A stretch of DNA of 54,570 nucleotides from Geoalkalibacter sp. (GTDB lineage Bacteria > Desulfobacterota > Desulfuromonadia > Desulfuromonadales > Geoalkalibacteraceae): NCBI RefSeq assembly GCF_030604225.1, contig NZ_JAUVWH010000003.1, positions 1 to 54,570 on the forward strand, read 5' to 3'. The notes below the pieces were generated by a model that saw only the letters and a program-made list of their open reading frames with translations, was not told where the DNA came from and made no database searches. The position numbers were made by a program, and so were the translations under genes. Positions 24,927 to 31,990 of this stretch are shown one piece after another. Each line of letters begins with the position of its first letter. Position 1 is the first letter of the stretch.

Positions 24927-25382
24927 CTAAAAGCCGGGCAGTTCCGCCTTGACCTTTTCCACGCCGAGCAGTTCGATGTCGAAGGTCAGCTCGCGGCCGG
25001 CCAGGGGATGGTTGGCATCCAGGGTGACGCTGTCCTCGGCGACCGCCGTGACCAGAACCACGAAGCGATGGCCCTCGGCCGAGGTGACTTCCAGTTGGCG
25101 GCCAACCTCAAGGGGCAGATTCTCCGGCAGCACGCTGCGCTGGACATCCTCCACCAGCTCGGCGCGGTGGGCGCCATAGGCCTGCTCGGGAGCGAGGGTC
25201 AGGGTCTTGCGGCCGCCCTGGTACATGCCGATGATCGCCTGATCGAAGCCGGGGATCACCTCGCCGCGACCGATGATGAATTGCAAGGGCCGCTCCGGCG
25301 GGGAGGCATCGAAGACCGTGCCGTCGCTGAGGCGACCGGTGTATTGCACCTTGACGATGTCTCCCTGGTCTGCTCTGATCAT
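24927..25382 (-). CDS. FKBP-type peptidyl-prolyl isomerase, SlyD-like
   Basis: Cytosolic prolyl isomerase and chaperone, 151 aa. The FKBP half-domains are recognisable: VKVQYTGRLSDGTVFDAS near residue 10, PLQFIIGRGEVIPGFDQAIIGM near 32 and ANHPLAGRELTFDIELLGV near 122. An insert-in-flap domain occupies roughly 65-120, as in SlyD and SlpA. The His-rich metal-binding tail of SlyD is absent. The start ATG 25382 has GAGGAG eight bases upstream. It is transcribed alone. Confidence 0.92.
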   Translation of the reverse strand: MIRADQGDIVKVQYTGRLSDGTVFDASPPERPLQFIIGRGEVIPGFDQAIIGMYQGGRKTLTLAPEQAYGAHRAELVEDVQRSVLPENLPLEVGRQLEVTSAEGHRFVVLVTAVAEDSVTLDANHPLAGRELTFDIELLGVEKVKAELPGF

Positions 25383-25558
25383 CCTGAAACTCCTCGTGGA
25401 AAAAGTCGACCGCCTGTTGATACCCCGTTCAGCCCTGCCCTGTCAACCCCGGGCGGCCCACGCGCCTTTCCGCATCCGCCCGTCCGGCGAAAATGCTTGC
25501 CATCCGTGCCGCTTTCCCTTAAAAAACCACGGCATCAACCACTTTGGAGAAAAATCAC

Positions 25559-26320
25559 GTGCCAGATTCCGACACCAGCCTGTTTCGCCGCATCCGCAAA
25601 CTCACCGGCCGCGCCATCGGCGACTTCAACCTCATCGAGGACGGCGATCGCATCGCCGTGGGTGTTTCCGGCGGCAAGGACTCCTACACCCTGCTGCATG
25701 TGCTGGAATCCCTGCGGCGCAAGGCGCCGGTGCGCTATGAACTGGTGGCGGTCAATGTCGACGCCGGTTATCCCGGCTACCGCAAGGAGGTGGTGGAGGA
25801 GCACCTGCGCAGCCACGGCTTTGCCTACCGCATGCAGAGCACCAACAGCTATGAGGTCATCGAGGAAAAGCGCCGTCCCGGCTCCTCCTATTGTTCCTTC
25901 TGCGCGCGCCTGCGGCGCGGCGTGCTCTACAGCCTGGCCGACGAACTGGGCTGCAACAAGATCGCCCTCGGCCATCACCTCGACGACTTCATCGAGACCC
26001 TGCTGCTCAACCAGTTCTACGTCGGCACCCTGGCCGCCATGAGCCCCAAGCTGCTCGCCGACAACGGCCGCCACACCGTCATCCGCCCCCTGGTCTATGT
26101 CGAGGAACAAGACATCATCGCCTTCAGCCGCCGGCAACAACTGCCCGTCATCTGCTGCGCCTGTCCGGTGTGCGGAGTGGTCGACCAGAAACGCAAGCGC
26201 ATGAAGCGGCTGATTCGCGACCTCCAGGCGGAAATTCCCCAAATCCGCCAAAGCCTGCTCGGCGCCCTGGGCAACGTCCATCCGCGCCATCTGCTGGATC
26301 GGCAGCTAGGCGAGTTCTGA
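25559..26320 (+). CDS. ttcA: tRNA 2-thiocytidine biosynthesis protein TtcA
   Basis: PP-loop ATPase that thiolates cytidine 32 of some tRNAs using a 4Fe-4S cluster. The start is set at GTG 25559 (MPDSDTSLFRRIRKL), because GGAG lies eight bases before it; a TTG 15 bases upstream would remove that spacing. Motifs in the 253 residues: GVSGGKDSYTLLHVL near 34 (PP-loop), SYCSFCARLRRG near 110 (first cysteine pair), GHHLDDFIETLLLN near 137, and ICCACPVCG near 205 (third cluster cysteine and extra ones). TtcA family is favoured over TtuA or MesJ by the CXXC placement. Exact tRNA target is assumed from the family. Confidence 0.88.
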   Translation: MPDSDTSLFRRIRKLTGRAIGDFNLIEDGDRIAVGVSGGKDSYTLLHVLESLRRKAPVRYELVAVNVDAGYPGYRKEVVEEHLRSHGFAYRMQSTNSYEVIEEKRRPGSSYCSFCARLRRGVLYSLADELGCNKIALGHHLDDFIETLLLNQFYVGTLAAMSPKLLADNGRHTVIRPLVYVEEQDIIAFSRRQQLPVICCACPVCGVVDQKRKRMKRLIRDLQAEIPQIRQSLLGALGNVHPRHLLDRQLGEF

Positions 26321-26440
26321 ATCGGCCGAGGAACATTTCTTGCTTAATTTTCATGCGCGGAGCCACCCCTTGAGTCCGGCAACTGGCAGCCGAGGAGATT
26401 TCCGCTACACTTTGCACATTGCCACCCCGGGAGATCGCGC

Positions 26441-27235
26441 ATGAAATGCCAATGCGGGGGCGAATTCGAACTGGCCCTGGCGCGCAACGTCCAACAACTG
26501 CTGCTGCCGAAAAGCTCGCCGAGCTGCCACTGGTGCTGTTTCGGCGTGAAAAATCTCATGGCTCAGGGGCTGGGCGGCGACTTTTTCGATTTCATCACCC
26601 TGCCCGACGGCCGCCAGGTGGTGTTCCTCGGTGACGTCACCGGCCACGGCCTGCACGCCTCGGTGGTCATGAGCCTGCTCTACGGCTTCATTCACCGCGC
26701 CTGCCTGAAGAGCTGCTCACCCCTCGAAACCGTGCTGGAAACCAACCAGTTCCTGCAATCCTTCGCCGAACGCTCGCAGAAATACGATCACTTTTTCTCC
26801 TCGACCCTGTTCTTCGGCATCATCGAACCCCAAACCCTGGAGATGCAGTTCATCAACTGCGGGCACCTGCCGCCCATGGTGCGACGCGACAAGCACCTCT
26901 ACACCCTCAATTCCACCGGCCCGCCCATCGGTTTTTTCGAGAATCCGGACATCGAAATGCGCAGCTTCCGCTTCGAGAAGAACGACCGGCTGCTGCTCTA
27001 CACCGACGGCATCTCCGAGGCGACCAACGCCGACAATCACATGTTCGGCCTGCGCCGCCTCAGTCAGCTGCTCATGCACAACGAGGACAACTACCTGGAA
27101 TTTCTCGACCGGATCTTCGCCGAGCTGAAAAACTTCGGCGCCCCCAATCCGCCCCAGGACGACTGCACCGCCATCATCATGGATTTCCACCCTTTCCTCG
27201 CCCCCGTGCCCCGCGGCCAGACCCTGCCCGAATAA
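26441..27235 (+). CDS. SpoIIE/RsbU-type PP2C serine phosphatase with a cysteine-rich N-terminus
   Basis: Signal-output phosphatase of 264 aa. Catalytic core motifs: GLGGDFFDFITLPDG near residue 44, VFLGDVTGHGLHASVVMSLLYG near 61, INCGHLPPMV near 145, NSTGPPIGFF near 162, LLLYTDGISEATNAD near 186 and PQDDCTAIIMDF near 237, so all metal-binding aspartates are present. The first 35 residues contain CQC and SCHWCC, five cysteines in all, which could bind metal or sense redox. There is no receiver or PAS domain. It is a lone gene with GGGAG upstream. The usual partners, anti-sigma-factor antagonists with an STAS domain, are not nearby. Confidence 0.9.
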   Translation: MKCQCGGEFELALARNVQQLLLPKSSPSCHWCCFGVKNLMAQGLGGDFFDFITLPDGRQVVFLGDVTGHGLHASVVMSLLYGFIHRACLKSCSPLETVLETNQFLQSFAERSQKYDHFFSSTLFFGIIEPQTLEMQFINCGHLPPMVRRDKHLYTLNSTGPPIGFFENPDIEMRSFRFEKNDRLLLYTDGISEATNADNHMFGLRRLSQLLMHNEDNYLEFLDRIFAELKNFGAPNPPQDDCTAIIMDFHPFLAPVPRGQTLPE

Positions 27236-27330
27236 GCGACAAGCCGGGTGGACCGCCACCCGGCTTGCGCGAATTCCACCTATTTGCCAACCATCCAGCT
27301 GCCACGGACGGAGGCACCGTTGGGCGTGCC

Positions 27331-27399
27331 GGTTGAGTCCCGCGGCAAAGGTTTGAGTCACAGACGAGTTTTTGCCGCATGCGAAGCCGCCGCGTCCGG
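27331..27399. repeat. Dispersed 69-bp repeat, copy 2
   Basis: Same orientation as the copy at 13602, opening GGTTGAG and continuing through GCGGCAAAGGTTTGAG and GACGAGTTTTTGCCGC. Here GCGGCAAA and TTTGCCGC form a perfect 8-bp stem around the centre. It sits in the convergent gap between the SpoIIE-type phosphatase and the res gene, at the outer edge of the restriction cassette. Confidence 0.7.
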
Positions 27400-27441
27400 A
27401 AGTGCGAGTTACACAGTTACCCTATTTTTTCGTCAACTTCA

Positions 27442-30234
27442 TTAAGCAGAGTGCCGGCTGAACACGTCCTGAAGCTGCGCCGGTGCAGTCACCACGTCCC
27501 AGCGCCAACGGCCAAATCCCCCCTTGCCGTTGACCGCCTTCACCCAGGCGTCGAGCGCCGCCCGCTTGGCCCGGTTCTGCTCGGAATCCTCTCCCTTGAT
27601 TTCGAGCACCAGGGTTTCGCCGCTGCCCAGCCGGATCAGGAAATCGGGCACGTAGCGCCGACGCGAGCCGTTCCACAAATAATAGATCTGGAAACCAAGA
27701 TGGTCATTCTTGGCGTAGGCAGATACGTCCTCGCTGGTTTCCAGCAGGTTGGCCGTGTACTGCTCCCAGCTGCTGTCGGCCACCATGTGGCTGATCTGCG
27801 ATTTGCCGGTCGGGTGACAGGGCTTGGTCGTGTACCAGGTGCGCATGGCGGCGGTGCTGCCGATGGGCGACTCCTCGTCGTAAACCGGTTCCAGCCATTC
27901 GTGGTTCTGCTCGCTGACGAAGCGCAGCAGATGCTGCACGATCAGGTCGATGTTGAGGCCGAACAGGATGCGTTTGCGCAACGGCTCCTGATGGAACAGC
28001 GAGGGGATATGCAGGCGGTCGGAGCCGAAAAATTCCTCGACCAGTCTGATCAGCTGCACCACCAGATACTCCTGGCCGCCGTGGAAATTCTCGCGCAGGG
28101 CGGCGAAGGTCTTGCGCGCCGCCTGAAAAGTCAGCCGCTGCAGCCGGAAGCCCTCGGGCAGCTTTTCCAGGTCGATCACCTTGACCTTGCTCAAATCGGC
28201 AGCGCCACCGAGGGCCGGGGCCAGCTCGGCGGTGACCGGCGTGCGGGCCGGATCGAGGCTCAGCGGTTCGACCTGCTCCCAGTCCACCGTGAGCACCGGC
28301 TTCACCACCGTGTCGATACGCAGCACATTGGGCCAGCGGATTTCCATCGCGGCCCGCTCCGGCAGCGCCTCGATCTGAGTGCTCGGCTTCGGCGGGGGCG
28401 GCGCTTCGCCCCCCTCGCCGACCTCCTGGAAGATCGACAGGGGCACGCCAAAGACGTTGACGTATTCAGGCAGAAACAGGCCGTTTTCATCGGTTTCGTA
28501 AGCCACCCGCCGCAACCCCCGGCCGATGACCTGCTCGCACAGCAGCTGGCTGGTGAAGGCGCGCAGCCCCATGATGTGGGTCACGTTCTTCGCGTCCCAG
28601 CCCTCGGAGAGCATCGCCACCGAAATGACTTTCTGCAGGTCCTGGCCGGCGGCGCCGCGCTTGCCGACATTGTCGACGATTTCCCGCAGCAGCTCCTCCT
28701 TCTTCAGTTCCCGCAGCCGCTGCTTGCGGGTTTCCGGGATGCCGGACGCCTCCACGATGGCCCGCAGAGCCTGCTCGTAATCCTTGTCGCTGCCGGCGGT
28801 TTCGCCGATTTCCGCCTTGTCGAGCACCTTCGAATCGACCCGCAGGGTGCGCTCGGGCGCATGCAGTTCGGGCCAGAGGCCGTCGCCGTGCCGAAAATAA
28901 TGCTCGATGCGCGCTGCCGTCTCGGTGCGGTTGCAGACGGTCAGCATCACCGGCGGCGAGGTGTGCCCCGCCTCACGCCACTGCAGCAACGCCTCGCGCC
29001 AGTCGGCCCCGAGCAACGTGTAGGCATCCTGCACCAGCTTGGGCAACGGATCGTGGGCCTGGGCCTTGCGGTTGAGGTCGTCGGCGACTTCCGGCTCGCG
29101 ATAGATATGATAGAGCCTGGAGCGGTAGTCCCGGGTGTTGGGCAGGGCGTTGTCGCGGATGACCACCCGCGGTGTTTTCACCAGCCCGGCCTCGATGGCG
29201 TCGTTCAGACCGAAGTCGGAGACGATCCAGCCGAACAGGCCGGCCTCGGTGCTCGCCTTGCCGGTCGGCGCGAAGGGGGTGGCCGAGAGGTCGAAGCAGC
29301 GCTGGATGCGCCGGGTCTTGTGGATGCGGTCGAGCCCCTCGATCCAGCGGGTCGCCTCGTCCAGGTCGAGCCCCTGCTCCGCCGCCTGCTTCTTGCTGAT
29401 CTTGACCTCGGCCGGCACCCGGTAGGCGTGATGGGCCTCGTCGTTGATCACGACCAGATCCTTGCAGGCGGCCAGCTTGCCCAGCACCCGGCGGGTGAAA
29501 GCCTCGTCGCTCTCCGCTCCCTTCTTGACCACCGAGCGCTCGGTCTGCTTGAGGGGCATCAGGGAGTGCCAGTTCTCGATCAGCAATTCCAGCCGGTTGA
29601 GTTTCTGACGCAGGGTCTCAGAGGGGCACAGGCCGAAAACATCGTAAAAGTTATCCGGCTCGCCGGGGTAGAGCACCCGCAGCCGTTCCTTGACCGTGAT
29701 CCCCGGCGCCACGATGAAGACCGCGCGCGAGAAATCCTTGTTGCGCTTGGGATAGGTCAGGGCGTTGAGCACCTGCCAGGTGATAACCATCGCCATCACG
29801 GTGGTCTTGCCGGTGCCAGTGGCCATCTTGCTGCACAGCCGCTGCCAGGCGCCGCCGTCGCCGGGGATATGGATGCCCTGCTTGTGCTCGGGCGCCGCCT
29901 CCACCCACCAGATCAGGGTTTCGATCGCTTCGAGCTGGCAGAAGTAGAAGGGATACTGGCGGGCGCTCTTGTCGTGCCAATGCTCCAGCAGCCGCCGGGT
30001 GACGCTGGTGATGCCGGGATAGCCGGCGGCGCGCCACGCGTCGACCCGTTCGCGGATGCGGTTGACCAGCGCCAGCGGCTCGGTGCGCCGGGTGTTGTTG
30101 CGCACGTCGAAAATCTCGTAGCCCGCCGGCCGGCGCTGCGCAGCCAGCGACAGCGAACCATCGCGGGCCTGCTGCCAGTGCTGGGCCGGGACTTCGTAGG
30201 GGGAGTTGATAATGAGGGATGTAGAGGGTTTCAT
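27442..30234 (-). CDS. Type III-like restriction helicase-endonuclease (Res)
   Basis: Restriction subunit expected to act with the Mod protein encoded at the other end of the cassette; 930 aa. Superfamily 2 motifs: SKMATGTGKTTVMAMV near residue 136 (Walker A), VINDEAHHAYR (motif II), CFDLSATPFAPTG (motif III) and LLCEQVIGRGLRRV (motif VI, about 570). The C-terminus ends with a PD-(D/E)XK nuclease: RRYVPDFLIRLGSGETLVLEIKGE near 870-893. It is of the BPTD_3080-like restriction endonuclease type, by general appearance. The start overlaps the DUF4276 stop by four bases. All catalytic motifs are intact, so it is probably functional. Confidence 0.88.
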   Translation of the reverse strand: MKPSTSLIINSPYEVPAQHWQQARDGSLSLAAQRRPAGYEIFDVRNNTRRTEPLALVNRIRERVDAWRAAGYPGITSVTRRLLEHWHDKSARQYPFYFCQLEAIETLIWWVEAAPEHKQGIHIPGDGGAWQRLCSKMATGTGKTTVMAMVITWQVLNALTYPKRNKDFSRAVFIVAPGITVKERLRVLYPGEPDNFYDVFGLCPSETLRQKLNRLELLIENWHSLMPLKQTERSVVKKGAESDEAFTRRVLGKLAACKDLVVINDEAHHAYRVPAEVKISKKQAAEQGLDLDEATRWIEGLDRIHKTRRIQRCFDLSATPFAPTGKASTEAGLFGWIVSDFGLNDAIEAGLVKTPRVVIRDNALPNTRDYRSRLYHIYREPEVADDLNRKAQAHDPLPKLVQDAYTLLGADWREALLQWREAGHTSPPVMLTVCNRTETAARIEHYFRHGDGLWPELHAPERTLRVDSKVLDKAEIGETAGSDKDYEQALRAIVEASGIPETRKQRLRELKKEELLREIVDNVGKRGAAGQDLQKVISVAMLSEGWDAKNVTHIMGLRAFTSQLLCEQVIGRGLRRVAYETDENGLFLPEYVNVFGVPLSIFQEVGEGGEAPPPPKPSTQIEALPERAAMEIRWPNVLRIDTVVKPVLTVDWEQVEPLSLDPARTPVTAELAPALGGAADLSKVKVIDLEKLPEGFRLQRLTFQAARKTFAALRENFHGGQEYLVVQLIRLVEEFFGSDRLHIPSLFHQEPLRKRILFGLNIDLIVQHLLRFVSEQNHEWLEPVYDEESPIGSTAAMRTWYTTKPCHPTGKSQISHMVADSSWEQYTANLLETSEDVSAYAKNDHLGFQIYYLWNGSRRRYVPDFLIRLGSGETLVLEIKGEDSEQNRAKRAALDAWVKAVNGKGGFGRWRWDVVTAPAQLQDVFSRHSA

Positions 30235-30794
30235 GCTTCGCCTCCGGCAGCCAAGCGGCGGAGACCCTCAACGAACACCCTGAAGCTGCAGGACGCATTG
30301 CGTTCAAGATCCAGCTGCCGTCCAATACGGCGCGCCCCATCCCGTTTTTGATAAGCAGGGATGTATTTTCTCAACTCTGCGGCGGGACTCCCTAAAAAGT
30401 CTGGCTGCCGATACGTAGCCTTTTGGGACAGCCCTTTAAGTTTAGCATTGCCAAAAGCCACGCTGACTGCTTCCCAATCACCAATAAACCAGGACTCCAA
30501 TTCGCGGCAGGCAATGCGAACCAGGGCATCGGGCCTGCCGGCTTCACGGCACCGGGCGATCAAACCCTGCTTGATCTCTTTACAGTCACCGCTGTCCTGA
30601 TCCCGCAAGACCACAAAAACGCAATCCGGCCGCAGCCAGGCCCTCATCCGCCGCACCATTCGCTTTTCCAGATCCTGCTTTCCTTCGAAGACCAGATATT
30701 CGACAGCTATTTCCTCCGGCAGAATCCGGGGCAACAATCCTTCGAGAGCGTCCTGGGCGGAAGGTTCCTCCAAAAAGAAAACGATGGTCTTCAC
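30231..30794 (-). CDS. DUF4276 protein with TOPRIM-like acidic residues
   Basis: The 187-residue protein matches the DUF4276 pattern: hydrophobic strand then Glu (VFFLEEPSAQDALEG, Glu9), VFVVLRDQDSGDC with a D-x-D pair (Asp65, Asp67), IACRELESWFIGDWEAV near 95, and a Lys/Arg-rich RDGARRIGRQLDLERNASCSF region. The early Glu and later DxD on predicted strands fit a TOPRIM-type nuclease fold, as in the partners of OLD-like ATPases; this fold assignment is inference. The start is a GTG overlapping the ATPase stop, and the stop overlaps the res start, so its synthesis is coupled to both. No biochemical function is known to me. Confidence 0.82.
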   Translation of the reverse strand: MKTIVFFLEEPSAQDALEGLLPRILPEEIAVEYLVFEGKQDLEKRMVRRMRAWLRPDCVFVVLRDQDSGDCKEIKQGLIARCREAGRPDALVRIACRELESWFIGDWEAVSVAFGNAKLKGLSQKATYRQPDFLGSPAAELRKYIPAYQKRDGARRIGRQLDLERNASCSFRVFVEGLRRLAAGGEA

Positions 30795-31987
30795 TTGGGA
30801 TGGGCCCCCTTGAACAAACCCTCCTTCCAGAGGTAACCCATCTGGTCTCCCTCTGCCATGAAAGCCGCCAACTGTTCATCGTCTTTGGCGCGGTGGACCT
30901 GGGTGAACCCGTTGTTTTTCTCCAGCCAGAACACCTCGCCCAGTTCCACCGCGTTGAGAAAATCGGGCGAGTGCGTCGATACAAAGACCTGCCCCCCCCG
31001 CACCGCATAACTGCGAAATTCCTCCGCCAGCTCCCACAGCAGCGAGGGATAAAGTTGATTCTCCGGCTCTTCGACGCACAGCAGCGGATGTGGTTTGGGG
31101 TCATAGAGCAGGGTCAGGTAAGCCAGCATCTTGATCGTACCGTCCGAAACGAAACGGGCCAAAATCGGATCCTCGAAGGCGCCGTCCTGAAACTTGAGCA
31201 GCACCCGCCCTTCCTCGGTTGTCTTGGCCTCGACGTTGGTGATGCCGGGCACCCGATCTTTTAGCTTTTCTTTAATCGTCTCGAAAACCTGCGGATGATG
31301 CTTGTAAAGGTATTCGATAACAAGAGAGAGGTTCTCACCCTCACGGGACAGATGCTCGGCATAACCCGCCTCCTGCTCCGGCCGGGCCTTGCTGATGTGA
31401 AAATCGGACAGATGCCAGTTTTCGATCAGGTTGCCCAGCGCCACCACGGCGGGGAATCGTTCGAATTGCGCCAGCCCCTTGATGGCGAGAATATCGGGGC
31501 TTTTCAGGGTCTGACTTTCGCGGACCAGCTCTTTGACGTCCTTGACCTTTTCCAGCTCATTGGTGACGGCCTCGCCCTTGCCCATGCTGAAATCGAGAAA
31601 GTGCCAGGGCTGCCCGCCACTGCCCCGGCGATATTTGAGAATTTCACGGGCCACAACTGGGCGGCCGTCGCGCTCGTCAATGGAAAGGCTGTAGGTAATA
31701 AGGTTTGACGCCTTGCGCCCGAGATCGGCCCGAATTTTCAGTTCGATCTCAATCGGGCCGTCACAGCCACGGGTACGAACCTCCTGAAAACCACGGCTTC
31801 CCCCCAATCGACCAAGGGCCGCGGTGATATTGGTCGTCATCGCATCGCGCAGAAAACCGAACACTGAGAACAAAGTGCTTTTCCCCGTGCCGTTGGCACC
31901 GACGAGGACGCAAAACGGGGGTATGTCCTTCAAGGTGACATCCCTGAAGGCCCGAAAATTTTTCAACCTGATCGATTCGATGCGCAT
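30791..31987 (-). CDS. RecF/OLD-like AAA (ABC-type) ATPase
   Basis: ATPase of 398 aa related to RecF/SMC heads (AAA_15/AAA_21). Walker A GANGTGKST is at residues 30-38, after IRLKNFRAFRDVTLKDI. A signature-like segment RFVSDGTIKMLAYLTLL lies near 276, Walker B LLCVEEPENQLYPSLLWEL near 303 and the H-loop VFVSTHSPDFLNAVE near 338. No long coiled coil and no fused nuclease is visible. The start has GGAGG eight bases upstream and lies three bases after mod. The ATPase-plus-separate-nuclease layout recalls PARIS (AriA/AriB) and OLD systems; here the partner would be DUF4276. Local GC is lower than in the flanking core genes. Confidence 0.85.
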   Translation of the reverse strand: MRIESIRLKNFRAFRDVTLKDIPPFCVLVGANGTGKSTLFSVFGFLRDAMTTNITAALGRLGGSRGFQEVRTRGCDGPIEIELKIRADLGRKASNLITYSLSIDERDGRPVVAREILKYRRGSGGQPWHFLDFSMGKGEAVTNELEKVKDVKELVRESQTLKSPDILAIKGLAQFERFPAVVALGNLIENWHLSDFHISKARPEQEAGYAEHLSREGENLSLVIEYLYKHHPQVFETIKEKLKDRVPGITNVEAKTTEEGRVLLKFQDGAFEDPILARFVSDGTIKMLAYLTLLYDPKPHPLLCVEEPENQLYPSLLWELAEEFRSYAVRGGQVFVSTHSPDFLNAVELGEVFWLEKNNGFTQVHRAKDDEQLAAFMAEGDQMGYLWKEGLFKGAHPK

Positions 31988-31990
31988 CGG

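Noticed and set aside
22026-26042. Plus-strand open frame of 1338 codons across the glucan synthase, FKBP and part of ttcA
   Set aside because: It crosses three recognised genes in shadow frames and a terminator; no domain character.
27379-30351. Plus-strand open frame of 990 codons opposite res
   Set aside because: Antisense to a gene with complete helicase and nuclease motifs; Leu/Gln/Arg/Asp-rich without any motif.
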